DNA of 64,000 nt, taken from positions 310,001 to 374,000 of the forward strand of contig NZ_FOZP01000003.1 of the NCBI RefSeq assembly GCF_900116115.1, in the 5' to 3' direction. Below are positions 45,703 to 60,072 of this stretch, one piece after another. Position numbers and translations under genes: made by a program. This DNA comes from Lutibacter maritimus. GTDB lineage: Bacteria > Bacteroidota > Bacteroidia > Flavobacteriales > Flavobacteriaceae. The notes under the pieces are model-generated. The model worked only from the letters and a program-made list of their open reading frames with translations, searched no databases and was not told where the DNA came from. Positions within the stretch are counted from its first letter, which is position 1, and each line of letters begins with the position of its first letter.

Positions 45703-47250
45703 ATGAAAAATATATATAAAATATTTATAGCTTCTATTTTATTAGTTGTTATAGCATCATGTAATGATGATGAGTTTATTGAACAAACATCTCCAGATCA
45801 ATTGACTTCACTATCTTTTTGGAGAAACTTAGAGGATGCCCAATCAGGTTTAACAGCTGCATATTCTGAATTAGAATCAAGAAGTAATTTTTGGGATGGT
45901 TGGCAAGAAGGAAGACCAGTGGTAGAATATTTTAGATCAGATTATGCTCTTCCAGGACCAGATGCAATTAATTATGCGCATTGGATGTCAATTTTTAATT
46001 TTAATTACACTAATGGACATACGTTTGTTGATGTTTTATGGGGGACTAATTATAAAGGATTGAATTTTGCTAATCAGGTAATTACTAAAGTAGGAGAAAT
46101 GACTTTAGAACAAATATCTGACGCTGATAAAAAGCAAATTATTGGTGAGGCGACATTTTTAAGAGCCTATTACCATTTTAAATTATTAACACTATATGAA
46201 CAAATAATTATAAGAGATCAAATTATAACCCAGGAAACTTTAGATAAACCATTATCTACAAGGCCAGAGGCATGGGATGCCATAATAACTGATTTTAGTA
46301 ATGCAGCAGAAATGTTGTCATCAACAAATACACCTGAAAATTATGGTAGAGCAACTAAAGGAGCTGCTTTATCTTATTTAGGAAAAGCATATTTATATAA
46401 AGCTGGTGATCCAACTTCATCAGAAAATGATGATTTTCAAAATGCAGTAATCGCCTTAAAACCTGTTGTTGAGGGTGCTGTTGGAAGTTATGGATTAGAA
46501 CCAAATTTTTCAAGTTTATTTAATGGCGAAAATGAAAATAGCCAAGAATCTATCTTTGAACTGCAATTTAAAAGTGGAGATGCTACATCATGGAATGCAA
46601 CAAGGTTACATGCCTTTGTTGGAGACTGGTCAGTTGGTGGCTGGGGTGGTATTGAAGCAACAATGGCTGTTGTCAATGAAATGAAAAAAGAAGGAAAGAT
46701 TGCGTCAAATGGTTTATACGATAATAGATTATATGGATCACTTTATTTTAGAGATTCTTTTTATAATGATACGAATACAAATGAAATGCAAGGAAGTACT
46801 TGGGATAATTTGATGAATTCAACTTATGGAGATATTTATGAAAATCATGCGTATTTTAGAAAATGGTTGCCAAATTATGTTTGGAATAATGGATACGTAG
46901 GTGTAAATGTTGTTTTAATGCGCTATGCTGATGTTTTATTAATGTATGCCGAAGCATTAAACGAAACAGGAAATACGCCATTGGCTATTCCAATAATAAA
47001 TAATATTAGAAATGTTCATGGTTTTATGCCTCAAATAACAGTCACTTCAAAAGAAGCAGTTAAGGCACAAATAATTCATGAGCGCACCATGGAATTGACA
47101 CTTGAATCTGTTCGATTTTTTGATTTAAGAAGATGGGGAATGTTAGATCAAGCTATGCAAGCGGCAGGAAGAAGCAATTTTAGTGCTGCAGCACATGCGT
47201 ATTTACCAATTCCATTAAGTGAAATAAATTCTAATTCTAATGTTAATTAA
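45703..47250 (+). CDS. SusD/RagB-family outer-membrane lipoprotein (PUL 3)
   Basis: The protein has 515 residues. The lipoprotein signal ends in VIASC followed by NDDEFIEQTSPDQL, an acidic export-type spacer. Family motifs are EATFLRAYYHFKLLTLYEQI, LMRYADVLLMYAEALNETG, ERTMELTLESVRFFDLRRWG and YLPIPLSEINSNSNVN. It follows susC by 21 bp. A 15-bp perfect hairpin lies just after its stop, separating the uptake pair from the enzyme operon. Confidence 0.95.
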   Translation: MKNIYKIFIASILLVVIASCNDDEFIEQTSPDQLTSLSFWRNLEDAQSGLTAAYSELESRSNFWDGWQEGRPVVEYFRSDYALPGPDAINYAHWMSIFNFNYTNGHTFVDVLWGTNYKGLNFANQVITKVGEMTLEQISDADKKQIIGEATFLRAYYHFKLLTLYEQIIIRDQIITQETLDKPLSTRPEAWDAIITDFSNAAEMLSSTNTPENYGRATKGAALSYLGKAYLYKAGDPTSSENDDFQNAVIALKPVVEGAVGSYGLEPNFSSLFNGENENSQESIFELQFKSGDATSWNATRLHAFVGDWSVGGWGGIEATMAVVNEMKKEGKIASNGLYDNRLYGSLYFRDSFYNDTNTNEMQGSTWDNLMNSTYGDIYENHAYFRKWLPNYVWNNGYVGVNVVLMRYADVLLMYAEALNETGNTPLAIPIINNIRNVHGFMPQITVTSKEAVKAQIIHERTMELTLESVRFFDLRRWGMLDQAMQAAGRSNFSAAAHAYLPIPLSEINSNSNVN

Positions 47251-47272
47251 TAGAATGTTTTAAGGTTTGTTT

Positions 47273-47305
47273 AATATACGGAGCAATAAAATTGCTCCGT
47301 ATATT
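47273..47305 (+). terminator. Perfect 15-bp hairpin after susD (PUL 3)
   Basis: The stem 47273-47287 pairs perfectly with 47291-47305 (core ACGGAGCAAT / ATTGCTCCGT) around an AAA loop. A T-rich tract follows only about 20 bp later, so it may be a weak terminator or an RNA-stabilising element. The position matches the hairpin at 31008 in PUL 2. Confidence 0.65.
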
Positions 47306-47341
47306 CACATACATAAATTAATTTTTTATTGAATTATCTTA

Positions 47342-47362
47342 TTGATGTTTTTAGTACATCAA
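47342..47362 (+). promoter_or_regulatory. Inverted repeat upstream of the GH63 enzyme operon
   Basis: TTGATGT at 47342-47348 is mirrored by ACATCAA at 47356-47362 with a 7-bp gap. It lies 50 bp before the ATG of the GH63-like gene. Symmetry and place suggest an operator for a dimeric regulator, which would allow the enzymes to be controlled apart from susCD. Confidence 0.4.
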
Positions 47363-47412
47363 CTACTTTTTAAGTTTATTCTTCATATTTTTATTATATA
47401 AATTATAACTAA

Positions 47413-49395
47413 ATGAAATCAATTCTTTCGTTTCTTTCAATAGTTTTAGTTTTTACTAGTTGTAAAACTGAAATAGAAAAGTCAGGTTTAATTAATAACA
47501 CAACTCAAATTTCAAATGTTTTAAATTTTAACGGAACTCCAAAAACTGCTTTTGATAAAAAAATGCTTATGTTTTCGGATCAAGGAGCTTGGTTTGCATA
47601 CAGTTTTCCTGATACAATTTCTAACTTTGGTGGTTTTTCTGGACCATTTTTAATGACACAACAAAACGGAGTTTGGAGTAGTGCAAATCTATCTCAATTA
47701 GTTTTAAAAGATGTTAATTGGAAATCTATTGAAACGAATAGTTATGCAAGTCATTTAGAGCAAATTTTTAAAAGTGATAGCTTAGAATTGAAACAACAAC
47801 TTGTTTTTAGTTCTGGTCATACAGCACTTATAAAATCTGAGATTACAAATATTAGTAATAAAGAAGCTGAACTATCAATTCATTGGAAAAATCAACCAAT
47901 TTTAGCTGAAGGTATTGAAATTACTTCATCAAAAAACGAAGTGATTATTAAATCAACAAAAACTAATGCAATAGGTCATCTCCTATTTCCAAAAGGGACA
48001 TCAATTAAAAACACAGATAGTACTTATAGTACTGAATTAGAAAATATTTCGTTAAAACCAAATCAAGTCAAAGAAATAACCATTTCACAAACTTTTATTT
48101 TTACAGAGTATTCATGGGAAAAAGAGAAAGAATCACTTTTAGCCACTTCTTTTGATTCCGTTTTAACAATTAGAAAATTGGAAAAGGAAGCACAATTTTT
48201 ATCATTAAAAAATAATTTAAAGTCTCAATTTAAGGACAGCATTTACCAACAAGTTTTAGCAAAATCACTCGTAACACTTCAAAATAATTGGCGTATTGCA
48301 GCAGGTGAACTTAAATATGAAGGTTTGTTTCCTAGTTATCATTATGAATGGTTTCACGGATTTTGGTCTTGGGATTCTTGGAAACATGCTGTTGGATTGT
48401 CATATTTCAATACCAATTTAGCAAAAAACCAAATGCGAGCACTTTTTGATTTTCAAAAAGAAGATGGGTTTATAGTTGACTGTATTTATAGAAACACATC
48501 TATTGAACCTCATAATTATAGAGATACTAAACCACCTCTTTCGGCTTGGGCTGTTGAAAAAATTTATGAAATAGATAAAGATTTGGAATTTGTTAAAGAA
48601 ATGTATCCTAAATTAAAGAAATATCATAATTGGTGGTATAACAAAAGAGATCACGATAAAGATGGATTGTGCGAATACGGCTCAACTGATGGTTCTTTAA
48701 TTGCAGCTAAATGGGAAAGTGGTATGGACAATGCTATCCGTTTTGATGATTCCAAAATATTAAAAAATGGAGATGGAGCCTATTCTTTAAATCAAGAAAG
48801 TGTTGATTTAAATGCTTATTTATATGCTGAAAAAAAATATTTAATACTATTAGCTGAAGCATTAAACTTAACCGAAGATGCTAAAACTTATAAAAAAGAA
48901 GCTGCCCTATTAAAAACCAACATTCAACAACAATTTTATGACACTAAAGATGGTTGGTTTTATGATACTAATTTAGAAGGAACAGTATTTATTAAAGGAG
49001 AAGGAAGTGAAGGCTGGACAGCACTTTGGGCAAATGCAGCGACACATGAGCAAGCAGAAGCTGTAAAAAATAAAATGATGAATCCTTTAAAATTTTATAC
49101 CAAAGTTCCTTTTCAAACTATGAGTGCAGATCACTCAAAATTTGATCCGTTAAACGGTTATTGGAGAGGTCCAAATTGGTTAGACCAGGCTTATTTTGGT
49201 GTAAAGGGATTGCGAAATTATGGATTTAATGTTGAAGCTGACAAAGTCACTGTTCAAATTTTAAATGGTGCAGAAGGCATTTTAGGAAAGGGCAAATCTA
49301 TTAGAGAAAATTACCACCCAGTAACAGGTGAAGGTTTAAATGCCGAAAATTTTAGCTGGAGTGCCGCACACATTATTATGCTTTTAACGGATTAA
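47413..49395 (+). CDS. GH63-like alpha-glucosidase lipoprotein
   Basis: The protein has 660 residues. The lipoprotein signal ends in VFTSC followed by KTEIEKSG. An N-terminal beta-sandwich (about 30-260) precedes an (alpha/alpha)6 barrel with FHGFWSWDSWKHAVGL, NQMRALFDFQKEDGFIVDCIY and KPPLSAWAVEKIYE. The catalytic acid is expected at D439 in WESGMDN and the base at E632 in RENYHPVTGEG, as in GH63. RGPNWLDQAYFGVKGL is also typical. GH63 covers alpha-1,2-glucosidases, mannosylglycerate hydrolase and E. coli YgjK. The gene ends 5 bp before the kinase/lyase fusion. Removal of the terminal alpha-1,2-glucose from Glc-Gal-hydroxylysine is proposed. Confidence 0.85.
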   Translation: MKSILSFLSIVLVFTSCKTEIEKSGLINNTTQISNVLNFNGTPKTAFDKKMLMFSDQGAWFAYSFPDTISNFGGFSGPFLMTQQNGVWSSANLSQLVLKDVNWKSIETNSYASHLEQIFKSDSLELKQQLVFSSGHTALIKSEITNISNKEAELSIHWKNQPILAEGIEITSSKNEVIIKSTKTNAIGHLLFPKGTSIKNTDSTYSTELENISLKPNQVKEITISQTFIFTEYSWEKEKESLLATSFDSVLTIRKLEKEAQFLSLKNNLKSQFKDSIYQQVLAKSLVTLQNNWRIAAGELKYEGLFPSYHYEWFHGFWSWDSWKHAVGLSYFNTNLAKNQMRALFDFQKEDGFIVDCIYRNTSIEPHNYRDTKPPLSAWAVEKIYEIDKDLEFVKEMYPKLKKYHNWWYNKRDHDKDGLCEYGSTDGSLIAAKWESGMDNAIRFDDSKILKNGDGAYSLNQESVDLNAYLYAEKKYLILLAEALNLTEDAKTYKKEAALLKTNIQQQFYDTKDGWFYDTNLEGTVFIKGEGSEGWTALWANAATHEQAEAVKNKMMNPLKFYTKVPFQTMSADHSKFDPLNGYWRGPNWLDQAYFGVKGLRNYGFNVEADKVTVQILNGAEGILGKGKSIRENYHPVTGEGLNAENFSWSAAHIIMLLTD

Positions 49396-49400
49396 CACCT

Positions 49401-55593
<6,193 letters not shown>

Positions 55594-55668
55594 TTGAAAG
55601 AATCATAGACAATTACTTTCAGAATTGTACAGTGCTAATTTAAAACAGCCAAAAGAATATAATTATAT

Positions 55669-55950
55669 ATGATACCAGTACTACTTTTAATGACAATTGG
55701 TTTTATTCTTGGATATGTGCTCCGAAATAAAACCAAATTCATTCAATTTTCAAACAAGGCTACAACACTCATAATTTATTTATTATTATTTCTATTAGGA
55801 ATTGGTGTCGGTTTAAATGAAACTATTATTTCTAATATGGATACTATTGGTTTACAAGCTATTTTAATAACTTTTGGAGCCGTTTTAGGAAGCCTAATTT
55901 TTGCGTATATCACTTATAAATTATTCTTTATTCAAAAAAATGAAAAATAG
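55669..55950 (+). CDS. LysO-family lysine exporter, N-terminal subunit
   Basis: The protein has 93 residues with three predicted membrane helices (IPVLLLMTIGFILGYVL, ATTLIIYLLLFLLGIGVGL, LQAILITFGAVLGSLIFAYI). It matches the N-terminal third of LysO (E. coli YbjE, about 300 residues). The stop overlaps the start of the next gene, which encodes the rest. Together they form a split but complete exporter. LysO exports lysine and gives resistance to lysine analogues. It begins 75 bp after the GH2 gene without an intervening terminator, so it probably belongs to the same transcript. Confidence 0.8.
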   Translation: MIPVLLLMTIGFILGYVLRNKTKFIQFSNKATTLIIYLLLFLLGIGVGLNETIISNMDTIGLQAILITFGAVLGSLIFAYITYKLFFIQKNEK

Positions 55951-56545
55951 CATCATCATACTTTTAATGTTTATACTGGGTGTAGTTTTAGGACTGTACA
56001 AATTCTTGCCAGATTTTTTGATTACAAATGATTTTTCTAAATACTCATTATATGCTTTAATGTTTTTTGTAGGTATTGGTATTGGAGCAGATGCTGATGC
56101 GCTTAGTATAATTCGTAAAACAAAAATTAAAATTATACTCGTTCCATTTTGTGTTATTTTTGGTTCATTATTAGGAGCGGCAATAACCTCTTTTTTTATT
56201 TCTGAAATTAGTATGGCAGAAACTATGGCTGTAGCTGCTGGATTTGGATATTATAGTTTGTCTTCAATATTTATAACAGAAATTAGTGGAGAAACCTTAG
56301 GTGTTATCGCCTTATTATCTAATATTTCAAGAGAAATAATTACGCTTTTAGCAACACCTTTTTTTGTGAAATATTTTGGTAAATTAGGAGGTATAGCTTC
56401 AGGTGGAGCTACGTCAATGGATACTTGTTTACCTATTATTTCAGAAAGCACAGGAAAAGAATGGGCTATAATTGCTGTTTTCAGTGGTGTTGTATTAACT
56501 ATATTTGTACCATTTTTAGTTCCTTTTTTATTAACATTTATTTAA
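55940..56545 (+). CDS. lysO: LysO-family lysine exporter, C-terminal subunit
   Basis: The protein has 201 residues from the ATG at 55940, overlapping the previous gene by 11 bp. The frame is open further upstream, but those residues do not form a natural start. Five or six membrane helices are visible, with LysO motifs MFFVGIGIGADADAL, AVAAGFGYYSLSSIFITEI, LGVIALLSNISREI and ASGGATSMDTCLPIISEST. It is the core of the LysO transporter. A lysine-type exporter fits an operon that would raise cytoplasmic hydroxylysine, a lysine analogue. That link is inferred. Confidence 0.88.
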   Translation: MKNSIIILLMFILGVVLGLYKFLPDFLITNDFSKYSLYALMFFVGIGIGADADALSIIRKTKIKIILVPFCVIFGSLLGAAITSFFISEISMAETMAVAAGFGYYSLSSIFITEISGETLGVIALLSNISREIITLLATPFFVKYFGKLGGIASGGATSMDTCLPIISESTGKEWAIIAVFSGVVLTIFVPFLVPFLLTFI

Positions 56546-56855
56546 ACTAATATGACTTAAGAGATAAAAAATAGATTGCTATAATTTGTTTTATTCTCTA
56601 TAGCGTTATAATTGGTGTTGGTATCAAAAATTTGCAAAGAATTGATCTATAACTCTGGAAAAAAAGAAAAAATAATAAAATAAAGTTATCTTCTGAAGAC
56701 ACTTATAATATAAGAATTTATTTAACTCCAGATTCTAATTTATATGGCACAATAGTATAAAATCTTCAACATAGCCTTATTTTGATAAGAATAATTATTT
56801 ACATATGGCTTCAAAAGGAATTACAATTAATTATGTAGCCTTTATTCAGAACTAG

Positions 56856-56990
56856 TCACCAACGTTTGGATAAATCCCCATTAGCATCATAAATTTTGGG
56901 ATTTGAATAATTCTTTTTCATAGACAAATCGTATGCACTTTCGTATGCATTTTGACTATCAAAGATAAGAAATTTGTTAAAATTAAACAT
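56856..56990 (-). pseudogene. Truncated N-terminus resembling a Bacteroidota tyrosine recombinase
   Basis: A 44-codon frame from the ATG at 56988-56990 ends in KIYDANGDLSKRW followed directly by a stop. This wording matches, from memory, the N-terminal region of phage-type tyrosine recombinases of flavobacteria, where the text continues with YVYYS-like residues. Everything downstream, including the catalytic domain, is missing. It lies 53 bp from an initiator tRNA gene, a usual kind of integration site. It is read as a scar of a lost integrative element. Confidence 0.5.
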
Positions 56991-57024
56991 AAAAAAACAG
57001 TTTAGGAATCTAAACTGTTTTTTT
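56991..57024 (-). terminator. Terminator downstream of tRNA-fMet
   Basis: An inverted repeat AAACAGTTTA / TAAACTGTTT with loop GGAATC is flanked by A- and T-runs, so it works in both directions. It begins about 20 bp beyond the tRNA 3' end on the minus strand. Confidence 0.8.
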
Positions 57025-57042
57025 ACATTGTTTTAAAAATAG

Positions 57043-57115
<73 letters not shown>

Positions 57116-57125
57116 ATTTGGATTG

Positions 57126-57155
57126 CAAAGATACATGTTTTTTCAAAAAAACAAT
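57126..57155 (-). promoter_or_regulatory. Promoter of tRNA-fMet
   Basis: On the minus strand a perfect Bacteroidota -7 box, TATCTTTG, lies at 57126-57133. A TTG -33 element is at 57152-57154, 18 bp upstream. The box is about 10 bp before the tRNA 5' end. Confidence 0.65.
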
Positions 57156-57185
57156 AAGTTTTTACAAAATAAAAATATTAAAGTT

Positions 57186-57193
57186 TACCTTTG
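57186..57193 (+). promoter_or_regulatory. -7 promoter box of era
   Basis: TACCTTTG matches the Bacteroidota TAnnTTTG consensus and lies 19 bp before the era ATG, giving a very short leader. The -33 element is only a T-run around 57161-57165. It is divergent from the tRNA promoter. Confidence 0.6.
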
Positions 57194-57211
57194 CACTCTT
57201 AAATCTTGAAA

Positions 57212-58093
57212 ATGAAGCACAAAGCAGGTTTTGTAAATATTATTGGAAATCCAAATGTTGGAAAATCAACATTAATGAATGCATTTGTTGGTGAAAGATT
57301 ATCAATCATCACATCAAAAGCACAAACAACCCGTCACAGAATTTTAGGAATTGTGAATGGTGATGATTTTCAAATTTTATTTTCTGATACTCCCGGAATT
57401 ATAAAACCAGCTTACGAATTACAAGTTTCAATGATGGATTTTGTAAAATCTGCATTTGAAGATGCAGATGTGCTTATTTATATGGTTGAGCCAGGTGAAA
57501 AAGAATTAAAAGATGAACAATTTTTTAATAAAATTAAAAACTCTAAAATTCCAGTTTTATTATTAATTAATAAAATTGATACCTCAACACAAGAAGTAAT
57601 TGAAGAAAAGGTATTGTATTGGAAAGATAAAGTACCAAATGCTGAAATTTTTGTAATTTCTGCCTTAGAAAATTTTAATATTGAAGCTGTTTTTAATCGT
57701 ATTTTAGAAGTATTACCAGAATCTCCTGCCTTTTATCCAAAAGATCAATTAACAGATAAACCCGAACGTTTTTTTGTAAACGAAGCTATTCGTGAAAAAA
57801 TATTGTTGCATTATAAAAAAGAAATACCATATTCTGTTGAAATAGACACTGAAGAATTTTTTGAAAGCGATAAAATTATTAAAATTCGATCAGTAATTAT
57901 GGTTGAACGAGAAACTCAAAAAGGAATTATTATTGGTCATAAAGGAGCGCCGTTAAAGCGAGTAGGTACGGAAGCTAGAAAAGATTTAGAAAAATTCTTC
58001 AACAAAAAAATACATTTAGAATTATATGTAAAAGTAAATAAGGATTGGAGAAACGACAAACGTCAATTACGCCGTTTTGGCTATAATGATTAG
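57212..58093 (+). CDS. era: GTPase Era
   Basis: The protein has 293 residues from the ATG at 57212; the TTG two codons upstream is rejected. G1 is GNPNVGKST, the switch region includes TSKAQTTRHRI, G3 is DTPGI, and G4 is NKID. The C-terminal KH domain contains GIIIGHKGAPLKRVGTEAR. Era binds the 3' end of 16S rRNA and assists assembly of the 30S subunit at the inner face of the membrane. Its stop codon abuts the stop of the convergent membrane-protein gene. Confidence 0.98.
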   Translation: MKHKAGFVNIIGNPNVGKSTLMNAFVGERLSIITSKAQTTRHRILGIVNGDDFQILFSDTPGIIKPAYELQVSMMDFVKSAFEDADVLIYMVEPGEKELKDEQFFNKIKNSKIPVLLLINKIDTSTQEVIEEKVLYWKDKVPNAEIFVISALENFNIEAVFNRILEVLPESPAFYPKDQLTDKPERFFVNEAIREKILLHYKKEIPYSVEIDTEEFFESDKIIKIRSVIMVERETQKGIIIGHKGAPLKRVGTEARKDLEKFFNKKIHLELYVKVNKDWRNDKRQLRRFGYND

Positions 58094-58597
58094 TTATTTT
58101 TGCAAAGTTTTCATCATAAATTGATATAATTCATCCATTTGTTTATTTCCAGTACTTTTTCCTAATCTACCTAAAAAGTACATTAAAACCCAAACAATAG
58201 GCAATGCAATAACAATGGTTAAAGCAAGAGAAAAATCTGTTTTTAAACTCCACTGTACATAAGCCATTACGGCAAAACCAATAAAAGCAACCGCTACAGC
58301 AAAATGAAAAAACATAAATAAAGTCCAAACTTGCGGTTTTGGTCCAAACAATCCTTTTACAATAGTTTTATCAATGTCAGTTTGTTCAATTTCAATATTT
58401 AATTGTGGCGACCAAAAATGATTTTCATTTTTTGGAACATCAATAACAATATGACCATCAACAATTTTACTACAATATTTACAATCGCCGTCACTTAAAT
58501 TAGCTTTAAATTTAGAAATTAAATCATCCTGATTTTCATTTAATTCCATTTTAAACCTTGGACGCAAATGAATATTGCTGTTTGTATTTGTGGTCAT
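58094..58597 (-). CDS. Conserved two-helix membrane protein of unknown function
   Basis: The protein has 167 residues. A soluble N-terminal domain (1-90, with DGDCKYCSKIVDGHIVIDVP) is followed by two membrane helices (WTLFMFFHFAVAVAFIGFAVMAYV and LALTIVIALPIVWVLMYFLG) and a short charged tail. I do not recognise a named family. It has no GTPase motifs despite lying between era and der. Its stop codon directly touches the era stop, so the two genes converge without any spacer. The gene start fits the ATG at 58595-58597. Confidence 0.75.
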   Translation of the reverse strand: MTTNTNSNIHLRPRFKMELNENQDDLISKFKANLSDGDCKYCSKIVDGHIVIDVPKNENHFWSPQLNIEIEQTDIDKTIVKGLFGPKPQVWTLFMFFHFAVAVAFIGFAVMAYVQWSLKTDFSLALTIVIALPIVWVLMYFLGRLGKSTGNKQMDELYQFMMKTLQK

Positions 58598-58688
58598 AAA
58601 TCATAAAAATTTGTTTTGAAATATACACATTTTTATCAAATGTCTAATTTAGAGATGTTAATACTTAAATTACCAAAATAAAATTATG

Positions 58689-58696
58689 TAATTTTG
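58689..58696 (+). promoter_or_regulatory. -7 promoter box of der
   Basis: TAATTTTG fits TAnnTTTG and lies 20 bp before the der ATG, the same spacing as at era. No good -33 element was seen. Confidence 0.5.
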
Positions 58697-58716
58697 CAAA
58701 AAATTTAAAAACACGA

Positions 58717-60018
58717 ATGAGTAATATAGTAGCCATAGTAGGAAGACCAAATGTTGGAAAATCAACATTGTTTAATCGTTTAGTACAACGAAGAGACGCC
58801 ATTGTTGATGCGGTAAGTGGTGTTACAAGAGATAGACATTACGGTAAAAGCAACTGGAATGGTAAAGAATTTTCGGTAATTGATACCGGTGGATATACCG
58901 TTGGTTCTGATGATATTTTTGAAGAAGAAATTAGAAAACAAGTTAATTTAGCCATTGAAGAAGCTGATATTATTGTTTTTGTAGTTGATGTTGAAGAAGG
59001 AATATCTCCAATGGATGAAGAGGTTGCTAAATTATTACGAAAAGTTAAAAAGCCAATTTTTATGGCAGTTAACAAAGTTGACAACTCTATGAGAGATGCT
59101 AACGCCGTAGAATTTTACAATTTAGGATTAGGTGAATATTACACAATTTCATCTATTAATGGAAGTGGAACTGGAGAGTTGTTAGATGCAATGGTTGAAG
59201 AAATGACTGATATTATTGAAGAAGAAACTGAACTGCCTCGTTTTGCAGTTGTTGGTCGTCCAAATGCAGGAAAATCTTCATTTATAAACGCATTAATTGG
59301 AGAAGAAAGAAATATAGTAACAGATATTGCAGGAACAACACGTGATACCGTTGATACAAAATACAATCGTTTTGGGTTTGATTTTAATTTAGTTGATACG
59401 GCTGGCATTAGAAAAAAATCGAAAGTAAAAGAAGATTTAGAATTTTACTCCGTAATGCGCGCTGTAAAAACCATCGAGTTGTGTGATGTTGCTATTTTAG
59501 TTTTAGATGCTACGCGTGGTTTTGAAGGACAAGATGAAAACATTTTTTGGCTGGCTGAAAAAAACAAAAAAGGAATTATTATTTTAGTGAATAAATGGGA
59601 TTTGGTTGAAAAAGAAACCAATACAATGCGTGATTTTGAAGCTCAGATAAGACGAGAAATTGCTCCATTTACCGATGTGCCAATTATTTTTATTAGCGCA
59701 TTAACAAAACAACGTATTTTTAAAGCAATTGAAACTGCTGTTGAAGTTTATGAAAACAGGAAAAAACGTATTACTACTAGCAAATTAAATGATACGATGT
59801 TGGAAATTATAAAACACAATCCACCACCATCTAACAAAGGAAAATTTGTAAAAGTTAAATACTGTATGCAACTTCCTACACCAACACCTCAATTTGTATT
59901 TTTTTCAAATTTACCGCAATACGTGAAGGATCCTTATAAACGCTATGTTGAAAATAAAATGCGAGAAATATTTGACTTTAAAGGGGTTCCTATAGTAATA
60001 TATTTTAGAAAAAAATAA
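58717..60018 (+). CDS. der: GTPase Der (EngA)
   Basis: The protein has 433 residues with two G domains. The first has [14 protein letters not shown] and NKVD. The second (from about residue 176) has [14 protein letters not shown] and NKWD. A C-terminal KH-like domain follows ([28 protein letters not shown]). Der is an essential factor for 50S ribosomal subunit maturation. A terminator follows at 60026. Confidence 0.98.
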   Translation: MSNIVAIVGRPNVGKSTLFNRLVQRRDAIVDAVSGVTRDRHYGKSNWNGKEFSVIDTGGYTVGSDDIFEEEIRKQVNLAIEEADIIVFVVDVEEGISPMDEEVAKLLRKVKKPIFMAVNKVDNSMRDANAVEFYNLGLGEYYTISSINGSGTGELLDAMVEEMTDIIEEETELPRFAVVGRPNAGKSSFINALIGEERNIVTDIAGTTRDTVDTKYNRFGFDFNLVDTAGIRKKSKVKEDLEFYSVMRAVKTIELCDVAILVLDATRGFEGQDENIFWLAEKNKKGIIILVNKWDLVEKETNTMRDFEAQIRREIAPFTDVPIIFISALTKQRIFKAIETAVEVYENRKKRITTSKLNDTMLEIIKHNPPPSNKGKFVKVKYCMQLPTPTPQFVFFSNLPQYVKDPYKRYVENKMREIFDFKGVPIVIYFRKK

Positions 60019-60025
60019 TTAAAAT

Positions 60026-60072
60026 GTTGGTTAAGTATCTTTTTATAAAATGCTTAACCAACTTTATTTTTA
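60026..60072 (+). terminator. Terminator after der
   Basis: The stem 60026-60035 (GTTGGTTAAG) pairs perfectly with 60053-60062 (CTTAACCAAC), followed by a T-rich tract. A-rich sequence on the other side means it may also serve the convergent peptidase gene. Confidence 0.8.

Larger units (their letters stand above)
56546..57042. other. Decayed intergenic region between lysO and tRNA-fMet
   Basis: Short broken reading frames on both strands suggest gene remains. One plus-strand stretch reads through to GIRIYLTPDSN-like sequence near 56700-56760 but has stops in all frames; I do not recognise it. The minus strand holds the truncated integrase start listed separately. The right end holds the tRNA terminator. 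Confidence 0.5.

Noticed and set aside
55901-55950. Frameshift in lysO
   Set aside because: Both halves are complete, with an ATG-stop overlap typical of translational coupling, and split LysO proteins occur in this phylum as far as I recall.
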